Assembly (NCBI GenBank): GCA_016432585.1
Contig: CP066696.1
Span: 824,113 to 888,112 of the forward strand
From: Candidatus Saccharibacteria bacterium
GTDB lineage: Bacteria > Patescibacteriota > Saccharimonadia > Saccharimonadales > Saccharimonadaceae
DNA length: 64,000 nucleotides
Direction: 5' to 3'
How positions within the stretch are numbered: position 1 is the stretch's first letter; the number at the start of each line of letters is the position of its first letter. Shown piece after piece: positions 6,815 through 15,492 of the stretch. The translations under genes and the position numbers were made by a program. A model generated the notes under the pieces. The model ran no database searches. It was given only the letters and a program-made list of their open reading frames with translations, and was not told the origin of the DNA.

Positions 6815-7417
6815 CTACTTCGCAACGTCATCGTAACGGCTAGTCACAAAGTCCCAATTTACGACATTCCACCATGACTTCACGTAATCATCACGCTTGT
6901 TCTTGTAATCTAGGTAGTAGGCATGTTCCCATACATCAAGACCAAGTAACGGCGCATCAAGACCTTGCATAATAGGCGTGTCCTGATTTGGCGTTGTGAT
7001 AATTTCGAGATCAGGCTGCAACCATGCCCAGCCGCTACCAAATACTCCGAGTGATTTAGTTGTAAATTCATCAACGAAACCTTGAAAACTTCCGTATTTC
7101 TCGTTGATTTTGACTGCTAATTCCCCCGTTGGCTCACCGCCGCCATCAGGAGACATCCACTGCCAAAAAAGTGTGTGGTTGTAATGGCCACCACCATGGT
7201 TGCGAACCGCCATGCGCACCTCTTCTGGCAACCCAGAAATATCCGTCAGAAGACTTTCGAGCGGCCTGTCTTTGAGCGCCGGCGCAGCATCGAGTGCCGC
7301 GTTCAACTTATCGACATACGCCTGGTGATGTTTGTCGTGATGGAGCTTCATGATGTCTCCGCTGATATATTTCCCTAATTGATCGTATCCATACCCTAAG
7401 TCTGGCACTACGTACAT
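6815..7417 (-). CDS. sodA: Superoxide dismutase (Mn/Fe family, Mn-like)
   Basis: Disproportionates superoxide to oxygen and hydrogen peroxide. The 200-residue protein has the four metal ligands in order: His in KLHHDKHH, His in HYNHTLFW, then Asp and His in DVWEHAYY. The glycine-rich GGGHYNHTLFW and the later NQDTP place the second-sphere Gly and Gln as in manganese or cambialistic enzymes rather than strict iron enzymes. The ATG is preceded by AAAGGGGG. It follows the foldase gene by 13 bp and is the last gene of that short operon. No signal peptide is visible, so it acts in the cytoplasm. It implies exposure to oxygen. Confidence 0.94.
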   Translation of the reverse strand: MYVVPDLGYGYDQLGKYISGDIMKLHHDKHHQAYVDKLNAALDAAPALKDRPLESLLTDISGLPEEVRMAVRNHGGGHYNHTLFWQWMSPDGGGEPTGELAVKINEKYGSFQGFVDEFTTKSLGVFGSGWAWLQPDLEIITTPNQDTPIMQGLDAPLLGLDVWEHAYYLDYKNKRDDYVKSWWNVVNWDFVTSRYDDVAK

Positions 7418-7430
7418 AAACTATCCCCCT

Positions 7431-8489
7431 TTATTGTTGCGTTTGATCCTCTACGGTTGGAATAAAGATGTATTCATTAATTTTGTTGTCTTTTTTTAGC
7501 TGGGCAAGTTTTTCGGTAAACGCCGTAAGCGGGACGCGCAAATACTCATAACTCACCTGTGTTGCATTTTTCTCTATAAGACGAACAAAGTAGTACCCGT
7601 CACCTGTTGTCGTTTTGATAACGGGCGATATAGCCCCTTTTTCGAGTTGAGCAGCAGCCACACTGAGTCCACCGTCGCGGTTCGTCCGAGGCACAAGACC
7701 CGAGGTTCCAAGAGTAATCGCAGAAGCACCCTCGCCGCCTAACTGTGATGCAACTTTATCGAACGAGGCACCTTTGGCTTGCAGTAGTTCGGCTGCCTGC
7801 GCTTGTCGTTCTTTTGCCTTTGCGTCGATAGCATACGCGACATCCTGGCGAATTAACTTGTTTCTCGCGTCTTGGCGGTATTCGCTAGCGCTCCAGCCAA
7901 GAATACTTAATGCCGATGCATCGTATGTTTCCTGAGAGATACGACCATTCGCTGTATTGCGGTCGTTGTCGATAACTTCATCAACACGGCTTTCGTCGAC
8001 AGTGATAGCAAGTTCACGGGCTAACTTAGCTGCATAGGTATCAGCAATAACCGTATCCATAGATTTGCGCTTAATGTAATCAAGCTGACGCTTGCCGTCT
8101 TCGCTTTCTAAATTAATTTGTTCACTCGACTGTAGGTAATGTGCCGAGCTGTTAAAGTACATTAGATAGTCGCCGTAGCGAACAGACTCGCCGTCGACAG
8201 AAGCAACAGGAAGCGGCAATACGCGAGTCACTCGATAAAAGAACGTGCTAGTATTTTGGACAGGATAGAGCTGCCACCAGCCAATCCCCGCAATAAGAAC
8301 GAGTGCACCAACCGTTACTAAGATGGTATTGATAACAAGGCGGTGCCTCGCATATTGCATAGGATACTTGAAGCGGCGTCCACCCGCTAAAATACGCTCG
8401 CGATGCTCTGCAACAGTTTCGTTGGTAATGCGCGTTGGAATAGCTGTTTTGCTAGCTTTTTCACGCCGCTTAAACTGTAGTTTCTTCAT
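7431..8489 (-). CDS. Membrane-anchored SurA/PrsA-like foldase (parvulin)
   Basis: 352 residues: a basic cytoplasmic stretch, one membrane helix (about residues 52-73), then an extracytoplasmic SurA-N-type chaperone region (VASVDGESVRYGDYLMYF, with conserved helical repeats) and a divergent parvulin prolyl isomerase domain near residues 230-320 (FDKVASQLGG, LGTSGLVPR, GAISPVIKTTTGDGYYFVRL). It probably helps fold exported proteins at the outer face of the membrane. The start overlaps the upstream PH-domain gene by 20 bp, and superoxide dismutase follows 13 bp downstream, so the three form an operon beginning behind tRNA-Arg. Confidence 0.82.
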   Translation of the reverse strand: MKKLQFKRREKASKTAIPTRITNETVAEHRERILAGGRRFKYPMQYARHRLVINTILVTVGALVLIAGIGWWQLYPVQNTSTFFYRVTRVLPLPVASVDGESVRYGDYLMYFNSSAHYLQSSEQINLESEDGKRQLDYIKRKSMDTVIADTYAAKLARELAITVDESRVDEVIDNDRNTANGRISQETYDASALSILGWSASEYRQDARNKLIRQDVAYAIDAKAKERQAQAAELLQAKGASFDKVASQLGGEGASAITLGTSGLVPRTNRDGGLSVAAAQLEKGAISPVIKTTTGDGYYFVRLIEKNATQVSYEYLRVPLTAFTEKLAQLKKDNKINEYIFIPTVEDQTQQ

Positions 8490-9012
8490 AATCTCCTTGC
8501 TGGTCTGTCATTGCTGCAGACACTGCGTCCTGAAGCTTGTTATAGATTTTATCAGGATGCTCTACCTTATTGATAACAAGGTCTCCGACGAAAGTTTGAA
8601 TGACAATAGTGCCAAAACCAAATATTTCGCCAGATAGTCCGGGTATATTATAGCTTATGTTTTGGATCTTTGACAGCCGCAGCTCGACCACGTCTTTACC
8701 AAAGAAGCCGTGCTGGGTTATCTGACGAAGCCGCTGGTCGGTAACGATGTAGACCGTAAAATACCACATAATAAAGTGATACGAGAACAGGATAAGGCCT
8801 ACCAAAAGCCCGGCAATCGGCAGCAAGAAAAGTTCGAGTGTCGTTTGCCAGATAAGCGGTGGAATAGACGAAATCGCAAAAGGTATAAGAAGAAGATAAA
8901 ACCCCTTCCTCATTGCGATGATATGCCGACGAAAGACAAACAAAAGGACTTCGCCGTCACGTTGCCCGTCGAAATCAAGCTGTGGAGTGTCTTCTTTGGC
9001 TTGTTTTGTCAT
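8470..9012 (-). CDS. Bacterial PH-domain membrane protein
   Basis: 180 residues. Two hydrophobic segments (about residues 38-58 and 62-85) are followed by a bPH-type domain with YIVTDQRLRQITQHGFFGK and VELRLSKIQNI, the usual signature of YdbS/YdbT-like proteins. The role of this family is poorly known and thought to be membrane-associated. The ATG lies only 5 nt after the encoded CCA of tRNA-Arg, without a promoter or SD in between, so the message is presumably freed by tRNA processing with a 5-nt leader. It overlaps the foldase gene by 20 bp. Confidence 0.8.
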   Translation of the reverse strand: MTKQAKEDTPQLDFDGQRDGEVLLFVFRRHIIAMRKGFYLLLIPFAISSIPPLIWQTTLELFLLPIAGLLVGLILFSYHFIMWYFTVYIVTDQRLRQITQHGFFGKDVVELRLSKIQNISYNIPGLSGEIFGFGTIVIQTFVGDLVINKVEHPDKIYNKLQDAVSAAMTDQQGDYEETTV

Positions 9013-9017
9013 AATTT

Positions 9018-9094
9018 TGGTACCCCGGGCAGGAGTCGAACCTGCAACCTTTTCCTTAGGACGGAACTGCTCTATCCAATTGAGCTACCGAGGC
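9018..9094 (-). tRNA. tRNA-Arg(CCT)
   Basis: Minus-strand cloverleaf: acceptor GCCTCGG with CCGGGGT (two wobble pairs), D-arm GTAGCTCAATTGGATAGAGC, anticodon loop GTCCTAA (anticodon CCT), T-arm GCAGGTTCGACTCCTGC, discriminator A and encoded CCA. A -10 TACAAT lies just upstream, right after the ndk terminator. It is the first element of the PH-foldase-SOD transcription unit. Confidence 0.92.
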
Positions 9095-9114
9095 TTACTT
9101 GTAGTTATTGTAAC

Positions 9115-9146
9115 ACGAAAATAGCAACACGACGGACCGTGTTGCT
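9115..9146 (-). terminator. Intrinsic terminator of ndk
   Basis: 9-bp stem AGCAACACG / CGTGTTGCT (9123-9131 with 9138-9146) followed on the minus strand by ATTTTCG, 21 bp after the ndk stop codon. Confidence 0.75.
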
Positions 9147-9166
9147 ACCTCTGTCGAATTCACACT

Positions 9167-9676
9167 CTAGCGAGTGAACTTTTCGTGAAGCGCCTGATAC
9201 TCGTAAATCTCTGTATCTGAGAACCAGTGAGCAATCTCTTGCTCGGCTTCATCAGCGTCACCAGATGCGTGAATAAGGTTTGGAATGCCCTTATCGGCAT
9301 CGTCGGCATAGCCAAAGCTCATGTGCGAGTAATCGCCTCGAATCGTACCAGGCAACGCAGCTTTTGGCTCTGTTGGACCGACAAGCTTGCGCACTAGCGC
9401 AACAGCTTCGACTCCTTCAAATACCATAGCAATCACCGGACCCTGGATCATCATCTCGAGAGTCACGCCAAACGCGTGCTCGCCACGTCGAGTAACCATT
9501 TTGCCGATTTCTTCGTAGTGCTTGTAGTAGTGCTCTTTGTTCGGTGCGATCATTTTTGTTGCAACGATCTTAAGACCAACACGCTCGAATCGGCTAAGGA
9601 TCTCGCCTACCAAGCCTCGCTGAACGGTGTCAGGCTTAAAAACCACCAATGTTTTTTGGACGCTGTTTGAACTCAT
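9167..9676 (-). CDS. ndk: Nucleoside diphosphate kinase
   Basis: Balances nucleoside triphosphate pools by phosphate transfer through a phosphohistidine. From the ATG at 9676 the protein has 169 residues, longer than the usual 140-150, with extra residues in the YYKHYEEIGKMVTRRGEHAF region. The N-terminal TLVVFKPDTVQRGLVGEIL and the catalytic NLIHASGDADEAEQEIAHWF segment are clear. This start is preferred over an upstream in-frame ATG at 9718 because an AAGGAG lies 4 nt before it, and a TATAAT -10 with a short leader lies between the two. Confidence 0.94.
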   Translation of the reverse strand: MSSNSVQKTLVVFKPDTVQRGLVGEILSRFERVGLKIVATKMIAPNKEHYYKHYEEIGKMVTRRGEHAFGVTLEMMIQGPVIAMVFEGVEAVALVRKLVGPTEPKAALPGTIRGDYSHMSFGYADDADKGIPNLIHASGDADEAEQEIAHWFSDTEIYEYQALHEKFTR

Positions 9677-9746
9677 ATATCTCCTTACGGGTTTACAATT
9701 TATATCTATTATACCCATACATGCAAATCTAAGCTATGCTAAGAGT

Positions 9747-10661
9747 ATGTATGTGAGCGAATTAATCCTCGACTATATCGAGCACCTTGAGGTAGAGGGT
9801 GGCCGATCGGCAAAAACAGCAGAAAACTACAAGCTGTATTTAGAGCGTTTCGTAGAATTCACAAATGATATAACCGTTGGTAAAATTACATCGGAAGTCA
9901 TTCGCAAGTACCGTCTCTGGCTTAACCGTTACAAAAATGACAACGAAGATGAACTTGCAACGATTACCCAAAGCTACCATCTTATCGCCCTCCGCGGTTT
10001 TTTGACCTATCTATCAAAACGAGATATTCCGAGCCTTAGTCCCGAGAAGATCGAATTGCCAAAAGTTTCGCGCAAACAAGTTACCTTCCTCCATTATGAT
10101 GAAGTAGCGCGCATGCTTGATGTCATACCGCTCGACAGCGAACAAGGGCTTCGCGATCGCGCCATAATTGAGCTTCTGTTTTCGAGTGGGCTTCGTGTGT
10201 CCGAGCTTGTAAACCTGAACCGCGACCACGTTAATACAAAGCGACGCGAGTTTATGGTCCGCGGAAAAGGCCAAAAGGATCGCCCTGTATTTATTGGCGA
10301 AGCCGCAGCACTGAGGGTTGAAGATTACGTATCCGCACGCCTCGATAATCTCCCCCCACTTTTCCTTGGGTATAGCCGCAATAATATCTCGAGCAACACT
10401 GGCGACTACCGCCGATTAACTGCTCGAAGTATCCAACGAATCATCTCTAAATATTCTCGCCTGGCCGGAATCACCAAACATGTCAGCCCTCACACGATGC
10501 GACATAGTTTCGCAACGGACCTTCTAATGAACGGCGCGGACATTCGCAGCGTTCAATCAATGCTTGGTCATAGCAATATTAGCACCACACAGGTGTATAC
10601 CCACGTTACCGACGAGCATCTTCGCGAAGTGTACGAAAAGTTTCACAGCGACACTGAGTAA
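9747..10661 (+). CDS. Xer-type tyrosine recombinase
   Basis: 304 residues. An N-terminal SAM-like core-binding domain (YIEHLEVEGGRSAKTAENYK) is followed by a catalytic domain carrying the R-K-H-R-H-Y set: Arg in SSGLRVSELV, Lys in VRGKGQKDR, His and Arg in SPHTMRHSFATDLL, His in LGHSNISTTQ, and the nucleophile in VYTHV. It probably resolves chromosome dimers at dif; no other mobile-element genes are nearby, so an integrase role is less likely. The -10-like TATGCT ends 6 nt before the ATG and there is no SD, consistent with a leaderless mRNA. It converges on the pilus cluster, with 5 bp between stops. Confidence 0.9.
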   Translation: MYVSELILDYIEHLEVEGGRSAKTAENYKLYLERFVEFTNDITVGKITSEVIRKYRLWLNRYKNDNEDELATITQSYHLIALRGFLTYLSKRDIPSLSPEKIELPKVSRKQVTFLHYDEVARMLDVIPLDSEQGLRDRAIIELLFSSGLRVSELVNLNRDHVNTKRREFMVRGKGQKDRPVFIGEAAALRVEDYVSARLDNLPPLFLGYSRNNISSNTGDYRRLTARSIQRIISKYSRLAGITKHVSPHTMRHSFATDLLMNGADIRSVQSMLGHSNISTTQVYTHVTDEHLREVYEKFHSDTE

Positions 10662-10666
10662 TAGAT

Positions 10667-11860
10667 TTATGGCGTACAGGTTGAAGTACCGCTATACCCA
10701 GATTCGGCGTCTGTAATTGTAAAGTTCTTACAAAGATTTCCCTGCATATCGATAGCAGCCTCTGGATAAGTGAAATCACCCTTTAACTCTACGCGCGCAC
10801 TGATACGCCGGAACATATCGTTTGCACGACCCGTAGAGTCAATCTGTGGCTGAACCCCATTAAACTGCACGTAATTGTTACCGTTCTTTAGGCGCAGGCT
10901 AAAGTGAGCGCCGTTATATAACGCACCCAAATGAAGATATGCGTTACGATTCGCAACATCCCCGTCCCGCGGGTTTGGAAGTGTGATCGTTACCGTACAA
11001 GCGTATTCGCCATCTACAAAGCTAGTATTGCAACGAACTTGCTGAGGCGCGTTAGAGGGACTCCGCCTTGCATCGAGTGCAAAACTTTTATTCACTAGTC
11101 CTGTCGCCGAGGGATAGAGGAAAAGCGTGTTTGCATTGCTTCTGTTCCCCGCTGCGCTGTCGTCGAAATCATCCAGCTGGAAACTGTCGCCAGTTTGTAT
11201 TAGTTGCGCCCGAAGAAGTGACGGATAATTAAATTGCCATCTACTCCCCACTGGAGGTAAGCTGACATCGGCACCGGTCGTAGGAAAGCCGATCGTTGGA
11301 CTTGTTGTCGTTGCCGAAATATCCTCGCGGCTAAACCAACTTATCTCGACGCTATTAAAGTTACTAACACCGGTAATCGGAATAATATCCGAACCGTTCA
11401 GCGCAATCTGACCTTTGTAATCATCTGTATTAATACCGACCTTTACGCAGGTATACGCCTGATCGAGCTTCGATGCGTTGTCGGTGTCGCTTTGTTGGAT
11501 GATCGTTTCGTCGTTATCCTCCCCAACAATACCTGCACGCGCAAGTGTATCGCAGCTTGTTTCGGAGCTTCCAGGCGCTACTGTAAGTGCCGTTGCGATC
11601 GTTGCACAGTTCACCGTTGGGGCGGCTGTACCATTACGACAGGCCTGATCAAGCAAGAGAAGCCTCTTGGCGTCTTCTACGCCCGCCTGAGCTGAGTCAT
11701 ACGCACTTTGAGAGAGGTCACTTGAAGTCGCCTGCTGTTGATCTTTCACCATCAACTGCACAAAACCTACAGTAACCACCGTCATAAGGAGCGCTGCAAA
11801 TATAACAACAAATAGCGATACAGCCCCTCGCTCATTTGATTGTGAAATAAATCGTTTCAT
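10667..11860 (-). CDS. PilX-like minor pilin / pilus assembly protein
   Basis: 397 residues. The N-terminus NERGAVSLFVVIFAALLMTV resembles PilX/PilK proteins: a short positively charged leader, Gly-Ala junction and a hydrophobic helix without the usual Glu5. The helix runs into a stretch beginning SQSAYDSAQAGVEDAKRLLLLD, typical of the PilX N-terminal domain. The rest is a Ser/Thr/Asn-rich extracellular domain with about eight cysteines. It is the last gene of the pilus cluster, 3 bp after a PilW-like prepilin. A role at the pilus tip or in priming assembly is inferred from the family. Confidence 0.75.
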   Translation of the reverse strand: MKRFISQSNERGAVSLFVVIFAALLMTVVTVGFVQLMVKDQQQATSSDLSQSAYDSAQAGVEDAKRLLLLDQACRNGTAAPTVNCATIATALTVAPGSSETSCDTLARAGIVGEDNDETIIQQSDTDNASKLDQAYTCVKVGINTDDYKGQIALNGSDIIPITGVSNFNSVEISWFSREDISATTTSPTIGFPTTGADVSLPPVGSRWQFNYPSLLRAQLIQTGDSFQLDDFDDSAAGNRSNANTLFLYPSATGLVNKSFALDARRSPSNAPQQVRCNTSFVDGEYACTVTITLPNPRDGDVANRNAYLHLGALYNGAHFSLRLKNGNNYVQFNGVQPQIDSTGRANDMFRRISARVELKGDFTYPEAAIDMQGNLCKNFTITDAESGYSGTSTCTP

Positions 11861-11863
11861 TGT

Positions 11864-12580
11864 TTATTGGCCTCCTGCTTTATTGCCTGCGCGTGCGATT
11901 ATATCGAATTGGTTTACTGAACAATAATTTTCATTGCCAACCCCAGATGATGGCGGCTTACATGACGCATCGTTTGTCGTTAGCTGCTGACGATCATTTG
12001 TGCCAATAACCATCGAAATAGCATAAATTGCCTGATTAGTGTTGGCATCACTGGATGTCTGGGTCACGGTAAATTTATGAACGACAAGATCGCGGTCACC
12101 GCTTGAAAGTAGATCGGTCGTGTTAGCACGAACAATCGGAAGTGTTGGATCGGCGCAAAGCGACGCGCTAGCATCGGCAACCTTTACAAAGCGCACTGGG
12201 GTGTTGTCGGTGTATCTGTTGAACACTGCCGGTGCACCCGCTCCGCCAGCCAGAGCCTTGCCGTAGTTCCATGCATACGTATAACTTCCGATACATAGTC
12301 TTCCACCCCCGTCGCGAACGACGTAGCGAGATGTCGCCGTTGCTGGCGAAGCATCGACCTTTGGTGTTACGTCAAACGGGCTTGCAGACGCGATGGTTCG
12401 TTGCAATTCGTTCGTTAAAGCGCGTCCACCTTGGTTAACCTCACGTAGCGTAATTCCCTTAGTGTAGATATTACTTATTTGAATAGTTGTCATAGCAATC
12501 GCAACAAGAAGAATCGCAATAAACGTCATGGCGAGCATTAACTCAATCAACGTAAATCCGCGCTTATTATCGTGGCTCAT
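11864..12580 (-). CDS. PilW-like minor prepilin
   Basis: 238 residues with a classic class III leader: KRG|FTLIELMLAMTFIAILLV, where the prepilin peptidase should cut after Gly and methylate the Phe, and Glu5 is present. The remainder is a periplasm-type globular domain with a few cysteines, facing outside in a single-membrane cell. It overlaps the upstream prepilin gene by 14 bp. With its neighbours it should form the initiating minor-pilin complex of the type IV pilus. Confidence 0.85.
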   Translation of the reverse strand: MSHDNKRGFTLIELMLAMTFIAILLVAIAMTTIQISNIYTKGITLREVNQGGRALTNELQRTIASASPFDVTPKVDASPATATSRYVVRDGGGRLCIGSYTYAWNYGKALAGGAGAPAVFNRYTDNTPVRFVKVADASASLCADPTLPIVRANTTDLLSSGDRDLVVHKFTVTQTSSDANTNQAIYAISMVIGTNDRQQLTTNDASCKPPSSGVGNENYCSVNQFDIIARAGNKAGGQ

Positions 12581-13205
12581 ATAACCTCACAATCGTTCCC
12601 ATCGTCATTGGTGCAACATTTCCTGGACCAAGCCAACATGCGCGAATATGAAAATCGACAAAACCAGGACCGTCCGGATTTGTCGACGGAACTGATTCGA
12701 TCCATAGCCCGAACGCTTGATTGATGCTTGAGTCGCTGTTGTATGCAACCTGCGCAAATGGAGGAACTGAACCGTCCGCCGGAGCCGTCATGGTTGGCGT
12801 TGAGTTCCATACGGTTGCAGTGCGGGCATTGAGAATAAATGGACGCTGACCCGGAGTTGTTGTCGGACAAGACAACCCTACAGTGTCGCCGAATACCGAA
12901 GCGCCAGTCGCACCCTTTCCTGTTATTGGATCGGTCATTTTCACCCACTCGGCCGCAGTACCAGTTGGGGCTGCGCCACTTTTTTGGTAATTGGCAACAT
13001 ATGATTGATGAATGTACCGTATGGCCTCTGCCTGCGCATCGATTTGTTGACGAACGAGCGTAATTTCAAGTGACCGTTGCGCCGTTGATGTACCTTGATT
13101 CATTATAGTAAGACTTCCTACCGCCACCATAGCAAATATTGCAACTGCAAAAAGAACTTCAATTATCGTATCGCCACGCTCTTGCTGACGCTCGTTTAGT
13201 CGCAT
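12567..13205 (-). CDS. PilV-like minor prepilin with Asp at +1
   Basis: 212 residues. The leader ERG|DTIIEVLFAVAIFAMVAVG has the Gly and Glu5 of a prepilin but an aspartate instead of the usual phenylalanine at +1. This change is seen in some minor pilins and may affect N-methylation. A globular region with Cys pairs follows the N-terminal helix. It overlaps the genes on both sides (10 bp with the upstream prepilin, 14 bp with the PilW-like gene), indicating translational coupling. Confidence 0.8.
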   Translation of the reverse strand: MRLNERQQERGDTIIEVLFAVAIFAMVAVGSLTIMNQGTSTAQRSLEITLVRQQIDAQAEAIRYIHQSYVANYQKSGAAPTGTAAEWVKMTDPITGKGATGASVFGDTVGLSCPTTTPGQRPFILNARTATVWNSTPTMTAPADGSVPPFAQVAYNSDSSINQAFGLWIESVPSTNPDGPGFVDFHIRACWLGPGNVAPMTMGTIVRLYEPR

Positions 13206-13939
13206 ATTGACTCCGTCTCTTTCGGAATCTGAATAGCACTTTGGTTGGTCGCGTAAGCGTCAATCCTAACACTTAACCTGTCACCTACAAATGAGCCTAT
13301 CTCTGCATTCATACAAAGCTCCCTGCGCTGGCTCATATTCGCGACTGTCATCAGCGAAGCAAGATTCGTCTGCACCCCCTCCGCCGTAAAGGTAAGAACC
13401 GTGCCACTAAGTGGTGACCGCAAAATAAGTATCGTCAACGACATTGGCGTCGATGTGTTTTGACGCACGACCTGAGCCCCCCAACTTACCTCTGTTTCAT
13501 CTTGATCTATTGGCGAAACGGCAAGACGGTAGTTTGACGTCAGTTCGGCAAGATCACTTGACGCTTCGGCAGCTCCCGGCGTGCGGTACCCTACCACATT
13601 CGCACCCTTCACTATTTTTCCCGTCGCATCAATCGTCACGTAGCGTCCTAGCATAACGCATTCACTCGTGCCACGAGCATCACCCGCAGCCATGCTTACT
13701 TCGACAATATTGCCGTTAGCGTCACATGTCCACATTTTTTCCCTACTATTAATAACATTCGTTACTTCGCTATATTGCTGCTGAACGTATGATTTTAGCG
13801 TATTGACGCTATCACGATACCGCTGCTGGCCTATCGCCACCCCAGAGCCGACCAAAATAGCCGCGGCCATCAGTCCGGTAACGGCAAGAAAAAGCATAAC
13901 TTCAATGATCGTAAAACCGTTTTCTGTCTTGATGCCCAT
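13196..13939 (-). CDS. Minor prepilin
   Basis: 247 residues. The N-terminus KTENG|FTIIEVMLFLAVTGLMA is a textbook prepilin cleavage and assembly helix with Glu5. The extracellular part contains cysteines near residues 73, 92, 228 and 246 that could form two disulfides. It is the first of three consecutive overlapping prepilin genes downstream of pilD. Its exact counterpart (FimT, GspH or PilE-like) cannot be set from sequence alone. Confidence 0.8.
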   Translation of the reverse strand: MGIKTENGFTIIEVMLFLAVTGLMAAAILVGSGVAIGQQRYRDSVNTLKSYVQQQYSEVTNVINSREKMWTCDANGNIVEVSMAAGDARGTSECVMLGRYVTIDATGKIVKGANVVGYRTPGAAEASSDLAELTSNYRLAVSPIDQDETEVSWGAQVVRQNTSTPMSLTILILRSPLSGTVLTFTAEGVQTNLASLMTVANMSQRRELCMNAEIGSFVGDRLSVRIDAYATNQSAIQIPKETESICD

Positions 13940-13979
13940 TTGCGCTAATTATAGCATAAGTGCTTTGTGCCGATAAGTC

Positions 13980-14861
13980 TTAGTAAATCGAGAGTGTAAA
14001 ATACCAATCAACGACATACTGCCCTGCAAGCGCAGCAAATACACCACCGACAATTAAGAGCGGTCCGAATGGCACGCGTGTTTTTCGGGTGATCTTTTTG
14101 GCAAGCATACCAGGTATAACTAAAAGACAGCCTACAAGGTTAGCTGCGAACAGTGCTATAAATGCAAGCTGCCAATCAGCCAGCAAAAGTGCCAAACCCA
14201 ATCCCAATTTCACATCACCAAATCCAATCCATTGCCCTTTTGAGACCACCCATAGTAGGAGATAAAGACCGCTAAGGATTACCGTTGCCGAAAAAACATT
14301 GAGCAATGTTCCGACGCCATCTGGTGAATCGAGAAAAATGAGAAACGAGACCAGTGATCCGACCGCAATTAATGGAAATACGATAGTATTCGGCAACAGG
14401 AACCATTTGAGGTCGTAGACAAACAAGATAGCCAGAAGCACGCAACTAACAAGCCAAAGGATAAACTGCATGATATCCGCGGTTGACTCAAGAGGTATTG
14501 GCCATAATGCGTATGAGGCAACAAACAGCAGTGCCACACCTATCTCGATAAGCGGCTCAAAGTAACCGATCTTCCGGTGGCAATAGCGACACTTACCGCC
14601 AGTACTTGCCCAGCTAACAAGCGGAATAAGGTCGTACCATGCAAGCGGGTGGTTACAGTGAAGACACTGTGATCTATCGCTCGTAAAAGTCGTCTTGGTA
14701 AGTGGGAGTAGCGTGGTGTACTCCTTACTGTTCACCTTTTCGCCCGCAGCCCTGTCCTCTACAAGCTGGCGTCCTCGAAGGCGCCATACGCTCGCTCCCG
14801 CAAAGCTTCCCATAGCAAGTCCAATAATCGCAAGAGCCCCGTAGATAAGTAGTTGTTCCAT
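13980..14861 (-). CDS. pilD: Prepilin peptidase / N-methyltransferase PilD
   Basis: Membrane aspartyl protease that removes prepilin leaders and methylates the new N-terminus. 293 residues from the ATG at 14861. It shows the N-terminal SFAGASVWR stretch, the two zinc-binding CxxC pairs (CLHC and CRYC) around residues 70-100, and the catalytic aspartates in VYDLKWFLLPN and GFGDVKLG, set among about eight membrane helices. A TATGAT -10 ends 7 nt before this ATG and overlaps an alternative ATG at 14873, so the downstream start is preferred and the mRNA should be leaderless. Confidence 0.92.
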   Translation of the reverse strand: MEQLLIYGALAIIGLAMGSFAGASVWRLRGRQLVEDRAAGEKVNSKEYTTLLPLTKTTFTSDRSQCLHCNHPLAWYDLIPLVSWASTGGKCRYCHRKIGYFEPLIEIGVALLFVASYALWPIPLESTADIMQFILWLVSCVLLAILFVYDLKWFLLPNTIVFPLIAVGSLVSFLIFLDSPDGVGTLLNVFSATVILSGLYLLLWVVSKGQWIGFGDVKLGLGLALLLADWQLAFIALFAANLVGCLLVIPGMLAKKITRKTRVPFGPLLIVGGVFAALAGQYVVDWYFTLSIY

Positions 14862-14891
14862 AAGCACTATCATACCTTAAAGCGTCAGAAA

Positions 14892-14922
14892 CAAAAAATC
14901 CCAGTCAGAAACTGGGATTTTT
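14892..14922 (-). terminator. Terminator after the major pilin gene
   Basis: Stem ATCCCAGT/ACTGGGAT flanked by A- and T-runs, loop CAGAA; on the minus strand it ends in TTTTTT, 14 bp after the pilA stop. It separates pilA from the pilD promoter. Confidence 0.88.
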
Positions 14923-14935
14923 AAGTATTTAGTCG

Positions 14936-15409
14936 CTAGTTGTTAACACAGGCAACACCACCACCTTCAAGCTTGAAGGAGAGCGCTACTTTGTTTGCAC
15001 CAGCCGCAACAACACTTTCACCGTCACATGTTGAGCTTGTGTGGACGTAGATAATGTTACTGAGCGTTGTTGGAGTAGTGCGGTTTGTACCCTGGTAGCT
15101 AAACGAATAATCACCTTGCGAAGGATCAGTAAACGTGTCACCCCCTACCGTCAAGTACTGATCACGAATCGTACTGTTCCACGCTGCACTCGTAGCGCCT
15201 GGAAGTCCGTTTCGGTTGTTCGACTGATAGTTGTTGATTGCTGTCTGAGCACGACTAAGGTCGTTCTTGCGCTGTTGGTCACGTTGACCACGCTGCAATG
15301 CAGGAAGCGCGATAAATACCATCAGGAAGATCAGACCGGCAATTGCCAGTACCAACACGACCTCGATAATCGTGAAGCCCTTTTCTTTATTTTTCTGTTG
15401 TACGTTCAT
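14936..15409 (-). CDS. pilA: Type IV pilin (probable major subunit)
   Basis: 157 residues. The leader MNVQQKNKEKG is cut before FTIIEVVLVLAIAGLIFLMV; Glu5 is present. The short globular domain ends with a Cys-bounded region (STCDG...GGVACVNN), resembling the D-region loop of major pilins. A good AAAGGTGG ribosome site, its own terminator and its compact size suggest high expression and the main-subunit role, in contrast to the longer prepilins downstream. It follows pilC by 83 bp. Confidence 0.88.
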   Translation of the reverse strand: MNVQQKNKEKGFTIIEVVLVLAIAGLIFLMVFIALPALQRGQRDQQRKNDLSRAQTAINNYQSNNRNGLPGATSAAWNSTIRDQYLTVGGDTFTDPSQGDYSFSYQGTNRTTPTTLSNIIYVHTSSTCDGESVVAAGANKVALSFKLEGGGVACVNN

Positions 15410-15492
15410 AAAATCTATTCCACCTTTCTATGAACAGGTTATTTGTTGCGCAAAACGCTTACGTTAATAGTACCTCAGTCGCGCGTGGTTGT

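Noticed and set aside
9677-9718. N-terminal extension of ndk from an upstream ATG
   Set aside because: The region contains the -10 and the ribosome site of the shorter form, and the family N-terminus begins at the later ATG.
9747-10661. Integrase of a mobile element
   Set aside because: No attachment-site repeats, excision gene or cargo are seen next to it, and a single Xer protein with FtsK in the same region fits a housekeeping role.
12577-12948. Alternative-frame ORF inside the PilV-like gene
   Set aside because: Same-strand shadow of a clear prepilin frame; protein shows no coherent domain and the overlapping starts of neighbours fit the prepilin frame.
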